A DNA stretch of 64,000 bases, taken from the NCBI RefSeq assembly GCF_900103195.1, contig NZ_FMWU01000022.1, positions 58,793 through 122,792 of the forward strand, given 5' to 3'. Positions 1 to 8,275 of the stretch are shown piece by piece. The DNA comes from Methylobacterium sp. UNC378MF. GTDB taxonomy: Bacteria > Pseudomonadota > Alphaproteobacteria > Rhizobiales > Beijerinckiaceae. The position numbers were made by a program, and so were the translations under genes. Positions within the stretch are counted from its first letter, which is position 1. Each line of letters opens with the position of its first letter. The notes below the pieces were generated by a model. It had not been told where the DNA came from and made no database searches. It saw only the letters and a program-made list of their open reading frames with translations.

Positions 1-1
1 C

Positions 2-118
2 GGCGTCGTGGCCTGGACCAGTGTGGGCGAGCCAGATGTCCATGCTGCGGCCGAAGCAGCGATCCGTTGGTTCGGCGATCCGCTGGATGGGCGTCACCTC
101 TGCGACGAGGATCAGTGA
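2..118 (+). CDS. C-terminal end of a hypothetical protein (cut by window edge)
   Basis: An open frame enters from the left edge and ends with TGA at 116-118, giving 38 residues. The segment reads as normal protein (a run of Ala and Glu, then a WFGDPLDG turn and an acidic tail) and has the codon bias of real genes nearby, but it is too short to assign to a family. No function is proposed. It could also be a chance frame. Confidence 0.35.
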   Translation, partial: GVVAWTSVGEPDVHAAAEAAIRWFGDPLDGRHLCDEDQ

Positions 119-523
119 GGCCCTGAACGCCCGGGGGGAGCAGTATGCCCCGCGACGGTTCATGCCTCAGACACGCCCTGCCGAGGCCTGATGTGCGTAA
201 ACCCTGCGATCTAACCCGCGGGTCAGTCTACTCTGATGGCGTCGCCGCGCAGAAGCGGACCGGCTGAAAGCTACCCTGAATGGCCCTCCTGTTTCCGACC
301 CAACCCAGCCGCCCGAACCGCCGTCGGCGCGTCTCCAAGGCGGCCGTTCGTCAGCCTCCGGCAACTTCGGCTCGGGGTGGAAAGCTTTAGCCGTTCGGCC
401 GCCACAGACCGGACATGGCATCGGGCAGGCGAGCGGTTCGCAGACTGCTACGATAAGAATGAACGGCCGTTGAGGGGATCGGTAGCCGCCCGGCTGCGCC
501 ACGACGGCCACGTCGAGACGTTC
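119..523. other. Non-coding stretch upstream of nikR, with one degenerate dispersed repeat
   Basis: No convincing gene. The nikR frame stays open upstream to about 236, but the encoded residues are Arg/Pro/Ser-rich and precede the conserved NikR start, so I treat them as untranslated. At 252-290 there is a copy of a short degenerate repeat beginning AAGCGGACCGGCTGAAAG, which recurs at 3371 downstream of the receptor gene. I could not find a convincing NikR operator. Confidence 0.4.
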
Positions 524-1012
524 ATGCAGCGCATCACCATCACCAACGACGACGATCTGCTGACGGCCGTCGATGCAATCTGCGAGAGCCGCGGCTACGG
601 CAGTCGCTCTGAGGCGGTGCGCGACATCGTCCGTGACGCCCTGGCGCCTGCCCGCGCCGCCGGTGCTGGATCCGCGGCCTGCTACGGGGCGCTCAGCTAC
701 GTCTACAGTCACGGCACGCGCGATCTGGCCCGCCGGCTGACCGACGAGGGTCACCAGCACGGCGTCTCGATCGCCAGCATGCACGTCCACCTCAACCACG
801 ACGACTGCCTGGAGGTGGCGGTCCTGCGCGGGTCGGTCTCTCAGATGCAGAGTTACGCGGACGCCGTCATCACCCAGCGTGGGGTCCGCTACGGCCACCT
901 GCACCTCATCCCCGAAGGTGACGAGGCCCATCTTCAGCATGGCCATGACGCGAAGGACGCTGACGGGGCCGCGTCCCACGGGCAACAGAGCCAAGCCAAT
1001 CCGGCGGTGTGA
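524..1012 (+). CDS. nikR: Nickel-responsive transcriptional regulator NikR
   Basis: 162 aa. The N-terminal ribbon-helix-helix DNA-binding domain is at about residues 1-45 (strand QRITITND, then a helix-turn-helix with SRSEAVRDIVRDAL), followed by an ACT-like nickel-binding domain. The family's nickel ligands are visible: His87, His89 and Cys95 in the HVHLNHDDC segment, with His77 or His79 before them, at nearly the same numbers as in E. coli NikR. The start at 524 was chosen because conservation begins there; the frame is open further upstream. A His-rich 25-residue tail follows the ordinary end of the family and may hold extra metal. The stop overlaps the start of the TonB-dependent receptor gene by 4 bases, so the two are very likely co-transcribed. 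Family knowledge: with Ni(II) bound, NikR represses nickel-uptake genes. Confidence 0.92.
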   Translation: MQRITITNDDDLLTAVDAICESRGYGSRSEAVRDIVRDALAPARAAGAGSAACYGALSYVYSHGTRDLARRLTDEGHQHGVSIASMHVHLNHDDCLEVAVLRGSVSQMQSYADAVITQRGVRYGHLHLIPEGDEAHLQHGHDAKDADGAASHGQQSQANPAV

Positions 1013-3282
1013 GTTATCCGTATGTTTCTCATACTCCGGCCGTGCCAGAACAAGCGAACCGTCACGCTTCGCCCGGTCTGCAGGTGCCCCGTCCGATCTC
1101 CCAACCCCGTCGCCCTGCGCTAGGCGTTGGCGTTCGCCACGTCACCCGGCCGCTGCTCACCACGAGCGGCCTCATCATCGCGACCTGCATGCCTGGATGG
1201 GCAGCGCCCGACGCGGGTGCGCCGACGCCGTCCGCTGTCACGCTGTCTGAGATCTCCGTGGTCTCCGCGCCGCCTTCGGCCATCCTCACGCCGGGAACAC
1301 CGAACGCCAGTGCCGGGTACGTCGGGGGCGTCACCGGGATCGGCGGCTCGCTGCTGCCCGTCGACTCGGCCAGCGCCGGCATCATCAGCGGCGCGGCGCT
1401 CAACGCCCGTCCGGTGACGCGCCCCGGCGAGGTGCTGGAGGAAGTGCCGGGCCTGATCGTCACCCAGCATTCCGGGGAGGGGAAGGCCAACCAGTACTTC
1501 CTGCGCGGCTTCAACCTCGACCATGGCACCGACATCGCCATCAGCGTCGACGGCATGCCGGTGAACATGCGCACCCACGCCCACGGGCAGGGCTACGCCG
1601 ACCTCAACTTCCTGATCCCGGAACTCGTCGGCGCCGTGGAGTTCCACAAGGGCCCGTACTTCGTGCGCGACGGCGACTTCGCCTCCGCGGGCTCGGTGCG
1701 CATCGACTACCTCGACACCGTCGCCAAGAACGTGGCCCTGACCGCGATCGGGTCGTTCGGCTACAAGCGCGCCCTGTCGATCGCCTCCGTGCCGCTGGGC
1801 GAGGGCAACCTGCTCGTGGCCGGCGAGGCGCAGGTCTATGACGGGCCCTGGACCGTCCCGGATGCCCTGCGCAAGATCAACGGGGTGGCCCGCTACAGCC
1901 AGGGCACGGCGCTGGACGGGTTCTCGATCACCGGCATGGCCTACGCGGCCCGCTGGACCGCCACGAACCAGATCCCGGAGCGCGCCGTCGTCTCGGGGCA
2001 GCTCAGCCGCTACGGCACGATCAACCCCACGGATGGCGGCGACACGAGCCGCTTCTCGCTCTCCGGGCGGTTCAGCGCCACGGACGATACCGGCATCACC
2101 CGGGCCTCGGCTTACGTGATCCGCTACCAGATGAACCTGTTCAACGACTTCACCTATTTCCTCAACGATCCCGTCAACGGCGACCAGTTCCACCAGCTCG
2201 ACCAGCGCGTCCTGGGTGGCGGCGAGGTGCTGCACATCTTCCAGGGCGACCTGTTCGGCCGGCCGCTGGAGGTCGAGGTCGGCGCGCAGACCCGGACGGA
2301 CTCGATCCGCGTCGGCCTGTTCAACACCACCTTCCGCCAGTTCCGCTCGGGCATCCTCGACGACCGGGTGCTCGAGTCGAGCGGCGCGCTCTACCTCGAC
2401 ACGCGGGTACGCTGGGCCGAGTGGCTGCGCACCAGCGTGGGCGTGCGCGCCGACGGCTACTACGCCGATGTCCGCTCGGACACGCCGGCCAACGCGGGCA
2501 AGGCGACCGACGGCATCGTCAACCCGAAGCTCGGACTCGTGCTCGGGCCGTGGTTCGACACCGAGTTCTACGTGACCTACGGCGGCGGCTTCCACTCGAA
2601 CGACGCGCGCGGCGTCACCGCCACGGTGGATCCCGCGAGTCCCCTGTTCAACATCATCCGCTCGCCCTTCCTGGTGCCCTCCACGGGCTACGAGGTCGGC
2701 CTGCGCAACCGCTCGATCGCGGGGCTGGAGACGAGCCTCGCCCTGTTCCGCCTCGACTTCACCTCGGAGAACATCTTCCAGGGCGATACCGGCACCACGG
2801 AGCCGAGCCGCCCGACCCGGCGCTTCGGGGTCGAGTGGACGAACCGCTACGCCGTGACGCCCTTCCTATCGCTGGAAGGGGATCTGACGATCACCAACGC
2901 CCGCTTCTCCAGCTACGACCCGGTGGGCAACCGGGTGCCGGAGGCCCCTACCACCATCGCGTCGGCGGGCGTCACCTTCGGCGAGCCGCTCGGCTGGTTC
3001 GGGTCGCTCCGCCTCCGCCACTTCGGGCCGCGCCCGCTGATCGAGGACAACACGATCCGCTCGCGCCCGACCGCGCTGGTCAATGGCCGGATCGGCTACA
3101 ACTTCGAGACCGGCGTCAGCGTCTCGCTCGACGTGCTGAACCTGACCAACATCCGGTCCGATCAGATCACCTACGCGTACGTGTCTCGACTGCCGGGCGA
3201 GCCCGCCGAGGGGCTGATCGACCGGGTGTTCCACCCGGCGGAGCCCACCGCCGTGCGTCTGACGATCGCCGGACGGTTCTGA
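1009..3282 (+). CDS. TonB-dependent outer-membrane receptor, probable nickel (or nickel-chelate) transporter
   Basis: 757 aa. A signal-peptide-like stretch lies at about residues 45-66 (ending near GWAAP). A plug domain follows (about 110-230; PGLIVTQHSGEGKANQYF, LRGFNLDHGTDIAISVDG, FHKGPYFVRDGDFASAG), then a 22-strand-type barrel ending in the typical terminal Phe (RLTIAGRF). The start is the GTG at 1009, which overlaps the nikR stop as GTGA; a GTG at 1084 is an alternative that gives a more ordinary signal-peptide position. The plug is His-rich around MRTHAHGQGYADLN, which could suit metal uptake. Translational coupling with nikR is the main reason to propose nickel as substrate; other metal chelates cannot be excluded from sequence. 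It needs TonB-ExbB-ExbD, which are not in this window. Confidence 0.85.
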   Translation: MSYPYVSHTPAVPEQANRHASPGLQVPRPISQPRRPALGVGVRHVTRPLLTTSGLIIATCMPGWAAPDAGAPTPSAVTLSEISVVSAPPSAILTPGTPNASAGYVGGVTGIGGSLLPVDSASAGIISGAALNARPVTRPGEVLEEVPGLIVTQHSGEGKANQYFLRGFNLDHGTDIAISVDGMPVNMRTHAHGQGYADLNFLIPELVGAVEFHKGPYFVRDGDFASAGSVRIDYLDTVAKNVALTAIGSFGYKRALSIASVPLGEGNLLVAGEAQVYDGPWTVPDALRKINGVARYSQGTALDGFSITGMAYAARWTATNQIPERAVVSGQLSRYGTINPTDGGDTSRFSLSGRFSATDDTGITRASAYVIRYQMNLFNDFTYFLNDPVNGDQFHQLDQRVLGGGEVLHIFQGDLFGRPLEVEVGAQTRTDSIRVGLFNTTFRQFRSGILDDRVLESSGALYLDTRVRWAEWLRTSVGVRADGYYADVRSDTPANAGKATDGIVNPKLGLVLGPWFDTEFYVTYGGGFHSNDARGVTATVDPASPLFNIIRSPFLVPSTGYEVGLRNRSIAGLETSLALFRLDFTSENIFQGDTGTTEPSRPTRRFGVEWTNRYAVTPFLSLEGDLTITNARFSSYDPVGNRVPEAPTTIASAGVTFGEPLGWFGSLRLRHFGPRPLIEDNTIRSRPTALVNGRIGYNFETGVSVSLDVLNLTNIRSDQITYAYVSRLPGEPAEGLIDRVFHPAEPTAVRLTIAGRF

Positions 3283-3551
3283 TTTCATCCACCTGCATTC
3301 GGACGTTCAGAGTGCCTCCTTAGGGTCGAGAGCGAGGCAGCCACGTCCGCTTCGATGCGGTTCCGTTCGTAAGCGGACGGGCTGAAATCCACCCCGAGCG
3401 GTCATTCATCCTGTCACGCTATGTGTCCGGAAAACGGCTGCTTTCCCGCCAAGTCCGCTGCGCCAGTTGGCAAGTTCCAGAATGGCGTGCGTTCGGTCGG
3501 AAATGGCCGGTGACAATGATGTTGAGATCGCAGGCTGTGCTGTGTGCCGTC
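3283..3551. repeat. Intergenic stretch with a degenerate dispersed repeat
   Basis: Convergent gap between the receptor gene and the LysE-type gene. At 3371-3400 it carries AAGCGGACGGGCTGAAATCC, closely related to the copy at 252-271. Related but more diverged segments occur near 7725-7780 and 43255-43330. No gene or clear terminator is visible. Confidence 0.4.
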
Positions 3552-4238
3552 TCAGAGCCGGCCCGGCGGTTGGCCAGTCGCGCCGATTGCCCCGCTCGCA
3601 CTCGCGTTGTCCAAACGGCCTGCCGTACTACCGTCCAGTCCCCGAACCAGCAGGCTCAAGGCCAGAAGGGCGAGGAGGAGGCCGGCGGCCTTGTTCATCT
3701 GGTTCAGAACCTGACTGGTGACACAGCGCCGGAACAGCGACACGGCAGTGTTAAGCACGACCCACCAGGCGAACGAGCCCAGGAATACGCCGGCCGCCAG
3801 CATCGGGAGTGGCGCGGTTCCGCGCGCGAGGAGTGCCGGCATAGCGGCCAGGAACAGCACGGGGGTGATCGGATTCGCCAGGGCCAGCACGACCGCACTG
3901 CCGTAGCTCGCGGCCAGGGAGTCGCGGCGCTCGCTGCTCACATGCAGCACCGAGTCGCTGCGAAGCACCCGGACCGCGAGGGCGAGTAGCACGGCCCCTG
4001 AAACCAGGGAGAGCACGGCCCCGTTCGACCACGCCGCAACCAGGTCCGCGCCCCAGCGCAAGATCACGGTCCCGTATGTCAGATGCACGGTGGCGACGCC
4101 GAGCCCGGTAGCAAGGCCAGTGGGCAAGCCCCCTGACAGTGTTCGCTGAATGCAAAGCAAGCTCGTCGGCCCGATCGGCACAGCGATGGACAGACCAAGA
4201 CTTGCGCCGGCGAGCAGGGCCGCGGCGATGACACCCAT
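3552..4238 (-). CDS. LysE/RhtB-family amino-acid exporter
   Basis: 228 aa inner-membrane protein with about six hydrophobic helices. Family signatures are the N-terminal SIAVPIGPTSLLCIQRTLSGG segment with its Gly-Pro pair, and ALANPITPVLFLAAMPALL in the middle (the NP motif). Start at the ATG at 4238; a GTG at 4343 is in frame but would fuse 35 non-hydrophobic residues. It lies 16 bases downstream of a small exported-protein gene on the same strand, so they probably form an operon. Family role: proton-driven export of amino acids or related compounds; the substrate cannot be told from sequence. Confidence 0.82.
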   Translation of the reverse strand: MGVIAAALLAGASLGLSIAVPIGPTSLLCIQRTLSGGLPTGLATGLGVATVHLTYGTVILRWGADLVAAWSNGAVLSLVSGAVLLALAVRVLRSDSVLHVSSERRDSLAASYGSAVVLALANPITPVLFLAAMPALLARGTAPLPMLAAGVFLGSFAWWVVLNTAVSLFRRCVTSQVLNQMNKAAGLLLALLALSLLVRGLDGSTAGRLDNASASGAIGATGQPPGRL

Positions 4239-4254
4239 GACGCCAGGAATGCAC

Positions 4255-4458
4255 CTAGTCGTCTTCCAGGCGGTCGAGGGGCGAAGCGGCCGCCCGGGGC
4301 TCGGCTGCCGCGCTGTCGGCGTTCGGGCACCCAATGTGATCACGCTCCGCGGCCGAGGAAGCTTGGGCGCAGGCGATGTCCGGCATGTCGTTCAATTCGT
4401 CGGCCCAGGCCCCGGCGCACGACAAGACGACGATGATGGTGCCGACGATTGTCTTCAT
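4255..4458 (-). CDS. Small exported protein of unknown function
   Basis: 67 aa. A clear signal peptide (MKTIVGTIIVVLSCAGAWA, cleavage after AWA) is followed by a short Asp/Glu/Ala-rich mature part of about 48 residues with two Cys (IACAQ and IGCPN), which could form a disulphide. A strong ribosome binding site (GGAAGGA) precedes the ATG at 4458. First gene of a likely two-gene unit with the LysE-type exporter. No family recognised. Confidence 0.6.
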   Translation of the reverse strand: MKTIVGTIIVVLSCAGAWADELNDMPDIACAQASSAAERDHIGCPNADSAAAEPRAAASPLDRLEDD

Positions 4459-4794
4459 GGCTGTTCCTTCCGCGTGCCGACAATCTAAGGATGGCTGGAC
4501 CTTGAGCATCCTCCGTCTGGCGGATGGCACCGCCTGCGCTGCTGCAGGCTCGCTGTCTACGTCCCAGCCGAGCGTGAAAGCACCGTATCTTGAGGTGTTT
4601 GCACGGCCGCCCCTTAATTTCCGGAGGCTGTGTCGCCGCCGCGTCCGGTGTGGCGAACGGACGGCGGACTCAACGGAACGGTGCGCGGCGCACGGAGCTT
4701 CGCCGGCGGCATCATCTGTTTGTAGGATGCCGGTGCCGGTTTTGGACTGATATTGGTCTTACCGCAGCCAGCAAGACCATCGTGGGGCGTGCCG
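4459..4794. other. Divergent promoter region between small exported protein and LuxR-type gene
   Basis: 336 bases. Divergent promoters are expected here. No clear palindrome, RNA gene or repeat seen. Confidence 0.4.
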
Positions 4795-5886
4795 ATGCGG
4801 GAAGCGCTGATCGACCGGATCTACGAGGCTGCGGGCACCCCGGAGCTCTGGCCGGAGGTCCTTCAGTCGGTTGGCGAGACGGCGAACTCGGATGGCGCCG
4901 TGCTCATGGTGCTGCCCCCCGTCGGAAGGCCCCGCTGGATTGCCTCGCCGGCTTTGGAGCCGCGCCTCAGTCATGAAACGGCCGCGACCTCCTGGCGGGG
5001 CGGCGGGCGCACGGCGCAATGGCGCGCCGAGGCCCATGCGGGCTTCATGCGCGACGTCGACCTCGTGCCGGGCTCCTATGACGGCCGGCCCTGCGATGGC
5101 GAGAAGCCGTTCTGGCAGGTTGGGACAACGATTCCCCTGCCGACAGGCGACGTCGCGATCGTCACCGCCGAACGTCGGGCCCAAACCGGCCCCCATGAGG
5201 CCTCCATCCTGCCCAGACTCGACGCCTTGCGGCCCCATCTCGTGCGCGCCTGCCATCTCAGCGCCCGGTTCAACTGCGAGCGCTCCCGTCTCACCAGCAT
5301 GACGCTCAACCAGATCGGACTCCCTGCGGCGGTCCTGTCGGCTTCCGGGCGGGTCCTCACCATGAATGCCCGTTTGCAGGAGCGGGAGGAGATACTGCCT
5401 CCGGGCCAGCACGGCGGCCTGTTATTCAAGAGCCTGATCAACAGTAAGCTGCTGCAGGACGCGATCGGCAACGTCGTGGGCGGTCGGCACGCGGCGCAGA
5501 CCATGCCGGTGCGCAGCTATTCCGACCGCCGCCCTCAGATCGCTCACATCATGCGGTTGGAGCGGCACCCCGGCGACGTCTTTGGTGCCTCGGCGGTGCT
5601 GCTCATCCTGGTGCACGTCGGCGCGCGCGCAGTTCCGGACGACGGCCTCCTGAACATGCTGTTCGACCTCACCCCGGCGGAGGCGCGGCTGCTCCAGGCG
5701 CTGGCCGGGGGCTTGCGCCTGCAGAGCTACGCGGAGAGCGTCGGCGTCCAACCAAGCACGGTACGCACCCAGCTCACCTCGATCTTCAACAAGACCGGGA
5801 CCAAGCGGCAGGCGGAGTTGCTGAGCATCGTCGCCTCGCTCGCGCTGTTCGGTGGGCAGACGACGAAGTGCTTCGGTGCGGCGTAA
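4795..5886 (+). CDS. LuxR-type helix-turn-helix transcriptional regulator
   Basis: 363 aa. The C-terminal LuxR/GerE helix-turn-helix spans about residues 290-350 (LTPAEARLLQALAGG, then VQPSTVRTQLTSIFNKTGTK, then RQAELLSIV). The N-terminal 280 residues look like a PAS/GAF-type sensory region without a motif that would reveal the ligand. The start at the ATG at 4795 follows GGGG at a suitable distance; an upstream in-frame start at 4753 is less likely. It ends 1 base before the convergent kinase gene stop at 5888. Target genes unknown. Confidence 0.8.
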   Translation: MREALIDRIYEAAGTPELWPEVLQSVGETANSDGAVLMVLPPVGRPRWIASPALEPRLSHETAATSWRGGGRTAQWRAEAHAGFMRDVDLVPGSYDGRPCDGEKPFWQVGTTIPLPTGDVAIVTAERRAQTGPHEASILPRLDALRPHLVRACHLSARFNCERSRLTSMTLNQIGLPAAVLSASGRVLTMNARLQEREEILPPGQHGGLLFKSLINSKLLQDAIGNVVGGRHAAQTMPVRSYSDRRPQIAHIMRLERHPGDVFGASAVLLILVHVGARAVPDDGLLNMLFDLTPAEARLLQALAGGLRLQSYAESVGVQPSTVRTQLTSIFNKTGTKRQAELLSIVASLALFGGQTTKCFGAA

Positions 5887-5887
5887 A

Positions 5888-6817
5888 TCAACCTGCGGCG
5901 GCGTCCAAGAAGGTGGCCAAAGCCCGCGCGGTTGGAAAGGCGCCAAAGGCCCCGAACCGGCAGGTGGTGAGCGCACCGCAGGCTGCGGCCTGTCGCAGGG
6001 CCGCGTCGACGGGCGCGTCTGCGAGCAGGCCCGCCATCAATCCGGCCGTGAAGGCGTCCCCCGCGCCGACCGTATCGACTGCCGCCACCGCGAAGGCCGC
6101 CTGGCGTAGGGGCGGCAATCCAGGGCGGAACGCCATCGCGCCGCGCTCTCCCAGGGTCACCACCAAAAGTTCAAGGCCACCGTCTAGCAGCGCGGCAATG
6201 GCCGGCGTCGCGGCCTGGGCGTCGGCGATCGCGTCAGGAGCTCCAAGGCCGAAGTCGGCGGCCTCGACCGCATTGACGACGAGGATCGCAGTGTCGGCTA
6301 AGATCGCCGGGTCGATAGGACGCACCGGTGACGGGTTTAGCAGAGTGGGAAGGCCCAGCGTCCGAGCCAAGGCGAAGGCCTCGCGGATGGAGGCGTCCGG
6401 CGATTCGAAGGTCGCCGCCACGAGGTCCGCCTGTCCGACACGGGCGGCCACGGCTCGGACGTCCTCCGCACCGAGAGCGAGGTTGGCGCCGAGGCAGACC
6501 GCTAGGCAGTTCTCGCCGGCTGCATCGACGAAGGCGACGCCGGCGCCCGTCGAGCCTACATGCGGCACCAGCATATCCTCGGAGAACCCGACTTGCGCGA
6601 AGGTCGAGCGGACCATCGGGGAGAGCACGTCCGTGCCGACTGCAAAGAGTCCGTCCACCGTGACGCCGAGCTGATGCGTGGCGAGCGCGAGGTTGAAGCC
6701 CTTGCCACCAGGCTCGGCCAGGAAGGCCAAGCCCTCGAGGGACTCGCCCGCCTGCGGCAGCCGGGCGACCTTGACCGAGCAGGCCATCACGAAGCTTCCA
6801 ATGACGAAGACGCGCAT
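5888..6817 (-). CDS. PfkB-family carbohydrate kinase (ribokinase-like)
   Basis: 309 aa. The N-terminal Gly-Gly motif (AEPGGKGFNLALA) binds substrate, and the C-terminal DTVGAGDAFTAGL motif holds the catalytic Asp and the anion hole. Cytosolic; phosphorylates a sugar or nucleoside with ATP. Divergent from a HutC-type GntR regulator across a 53-base gap that contains a 10-bp palindrome, which suggests the kinase is the regulator's target. Sugar identity is not determinable from sequence; ribokinase-like is the closest description. Confidence 0.88.
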   Translation of the reverse strand: MRVFVIGSFVMACSVKVARLPQAGESLEGLAFLAEPGGKGFNLALATHQLGVTVDGLFAVGTDVLSPMVRSTFAQVGFSEDMLVPHVGSTGAGVAFVDAAGENCLAVCLGANLALGAEDVRAVAARVGQADLVAATFESPDASIREAFALARTLGLPTLLNPSPVRPIDPAILADTAILVVNAVEAADFGLGAPDAIADAQAATPAIAALLDGGLELLVVTLGERGAMAFRPGLPPLRQAAFAVAAVDTVGAGDAFTAGLMAGLLADAPVDAALRQAAACGALTTCRFGAFGAFPTARALATFLDAAAG

Positions 6818-6840
6818 GGAGCACTCCGAGCCTGTCCGTT

Positions 6841-6850
6841 ATAAGCTTAT
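6841..6850. promoter_or_regulatory. Candidate operator palindrome for the GntR/kinase pair
   Basis: Perfect palindrome ATAAGCTTAT, embedded in TTATAAGCTTATGTA, in the 53-base divergent gap, 21 bases before the GTG start of the GntR gene. AT-rich against its surroundings. Assignment as the GntR operator is inference from position and symmetry. Confidence 0.45.
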
Positions 6851-6870
6851 GTACCGGAGGTCGATCGGAC

Positions 6871-7680
6871 GTGCGCCCCAAAAATCGGACGACAAACGGC
6901 GAGTTTGAGCCGGACGTCGCGAGAGACGAGCGTCCCTCGGTGCTCTCTCTCCTGCGCCTGCGCGGCGACACTGCGATGCCGCTGTACCGGCAGATCGAAG
7001 GCCAGCTACGCGAGCTCATCCTGTCGGGTTCGCTGCCGCCGGGCGTCATCCTGCCGGCAGAGCGCCAGCTCGCCGACAGCCTCGGGGTCAGCCGCGTCAC
7101 TGTCCAGCGCGCCTATGCCGAACTCAGCTACAACGAACTTCTTGTGCCGCGCGGGCGCTCCGGCTTCCTCGTGCGCTGTCCCCCTGAGCCCGTGCGCCCG
7201 GGCATGGACCGGCTCAAGGGCTTCACGGAGGAGATGCGGGAGCTCGGAAAGATCCCGTCCTCGCGCATTCTCGATCGGGCGGTCACCGAGGACCGCTCGA
7301 TCGCATCGATCTTCGGCCTGCCCTCGACGGCCCCGTTCCTGCGCCTGACGCGCGTTCGCTACGGCGACGGTGTGCCGATGTCACGCGAGGTCGCTTGGTA
7401 CAACATCCGCGCGGTGCCTGCCCTTGAGACCGGCGATCTCTCCGGCTCAGTCTATGCCTTCCTAGGCGGGCACCCGAGCGGCCGTCTCGTGCGCTGCGAG
7501 CAGACGGTGGAGGCGACTATGCCGACGGCGGACGAATGCGACATCTTCGCCTTCGAACGGCCGCTCCCGTGCCTGCTGATCAAGCGCCACAGCTACAACC
7601 AGGACTCGGTTATGATCGAGTATGTTGAGGGCCTGTTCCGGGGAGATGCATATCGCTATCGGCTAAATTTAAGCGCGTAG
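6871..7680 (+). CDS. GntR-family regulator, HutC/UTRA type
   Basis: 269 aa. The winged helix-turn-helix is at about residues 35-105 (MPLYRQIEGQLRELILSG, LPAERQLADSLGVSRVTVQR). The C-terminal UTRA ligand-binding domain covers about 125-265 (SREVAWYNIRAVPAL; PLPCLLIKRHSYNQ; VEGLFRGDAYRYRLNL). The GTG start at 6871 follows GGAGG by 10 bases. The divergent neighbour is a PfkB kinase, so this is probably a local repressor relieved by a sugar phosphate or similar metabolite. Confidence 0.88.
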   Translation: MRPKNRTTNGEFEPDVARDERPSVLSLLRLRGDTAMPLYRQIEGQLRELILSGSLPPGVILPAERQLADSLGVSRVTVQRAYAELSYNELLVPRGRSGFLVRCPPEPVRPGMDRLKGFTEEMRELGKIPSSRILDRAVTEDRSIASIFGLPSTAPFLRLTRVRYGDGVPMSREVAWYNIRAVPALETGDLSGSVYAFLGGHPSGRLVRCEQTVEATMPTADECDIFAFERPLPCLLIKRHSYNQDSVMIEYVEGLFRGDAYRYRLNLSA

Positions 7681-7821
7681 CGAATGTAACGGACGTCTGG
7701 CACCTACTCGCCAGGACCGATCCGGACGGGTGAAACCATCCGCTTTCGGCTTGGCGCCCATGTCGGTCATTCGAGACGTGCGAGGCGTTCTCGCGAAGCA
7801 GCCATGAAAGATGGGCGGCCT
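7681..7821. repeat. Intergenic degenerate repeat
   Basis: 141 bases between convergent genes. The segment 7725-7785 (CGGACGGGTGAAACC, later TTGGCGCCCATGTCGGTCAT) aligns loosely with 43255-43300 (TTTTGCGCCCATCCCGGCCAT), so both belong to one dispersed family. No gene seen. Confidence 0.4.
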
Positions 7822-8235
7822 TCAATGGGCGAACACGCCGGCGAGATCCCGGAAGCCCTTGATCTCGATCGGGTTGCCGCTCGGGTCGAAGAAGAACATC
7901 GTGCGCTGCTCGCCGGGCTCACCGGCGAAGCGGACGACCGGTGGGATGTCGAAGGCGATGCCGGCCGCCTCGATGCGGCCGGCGAGCGCCTCCCAGGCGT
8001 CGAGCGGCAGCACCACGCCCAGATGCGGCATCATCACTTTGTGGTTGCCGACCGTCCCGCTCCGGGTGGTGGAGAAGGGCTTGCCCAGGTGCAGCGAGAG
8101 CTGATGGCCGAAGAAGTCGAAATCGACCCAGGTCTCGGTGCTGCGGCCCTCCTGGCAGCCGAGGACGCCGCCATAGAAGCGGCGGGCCGCGTCGAGATCG
8201 GTGACGTGGTAGGCGAGATGGAACGGCGTGAGCAT
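7822..8235 (-). CDS. VOC-family (glyoxalase/dioxygenase-fold) protein
   Basis: 137 aa with two beta-alpha-beta-beta-beta halves. Possible metal ligands are His in FHLAYHVTD, His in MMPHLGVV and Glu in GNPIEIKG, in the usual order for this superfamily. Start at the ATG at 8235. It is 40 bases downstream of pxpC on the same strand and is probably the last gene of the amidase-pxpABC operon. The substrate is unknown; a role in the same catabolic pathway is inferred from position only. Confidence 0.8.
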   Translation of the reverse strand: MLTPFHLAYHVTDLDAARRFYGGVLGCQEGRSTETWVDFDFFGHQLSLHLGKPFSTTRSGTVGNHKVMMPHLGVVLPLDAWEALAGRIEAAGIAFDIPPVVRFAGEPGEQRTMFFFDPSGNPIEIKGFRDLAGVFAH

Positions 8236-8275
8236 CGATGATCTCTGTCTTCGCAGGGGAGGGGGTGCGGCGCTT

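Noticed and set aside
143..165. Possible NikR operator (GTATG ... CATGC) upstream of nikR
   Set aside because: Spacing and half-sites do not fit the known GTATGA-N16-TCATAC pattern. GTATG...CATAC at about 1020-1035 is also too close and lies inside the receptor gene.
1120..2595. Minus-strand open frame opposite the TonB-dependent receptor
   Set aside because: Antisense artefact: Val/Glu/Ala/Arg repeats and no recognisable fold.
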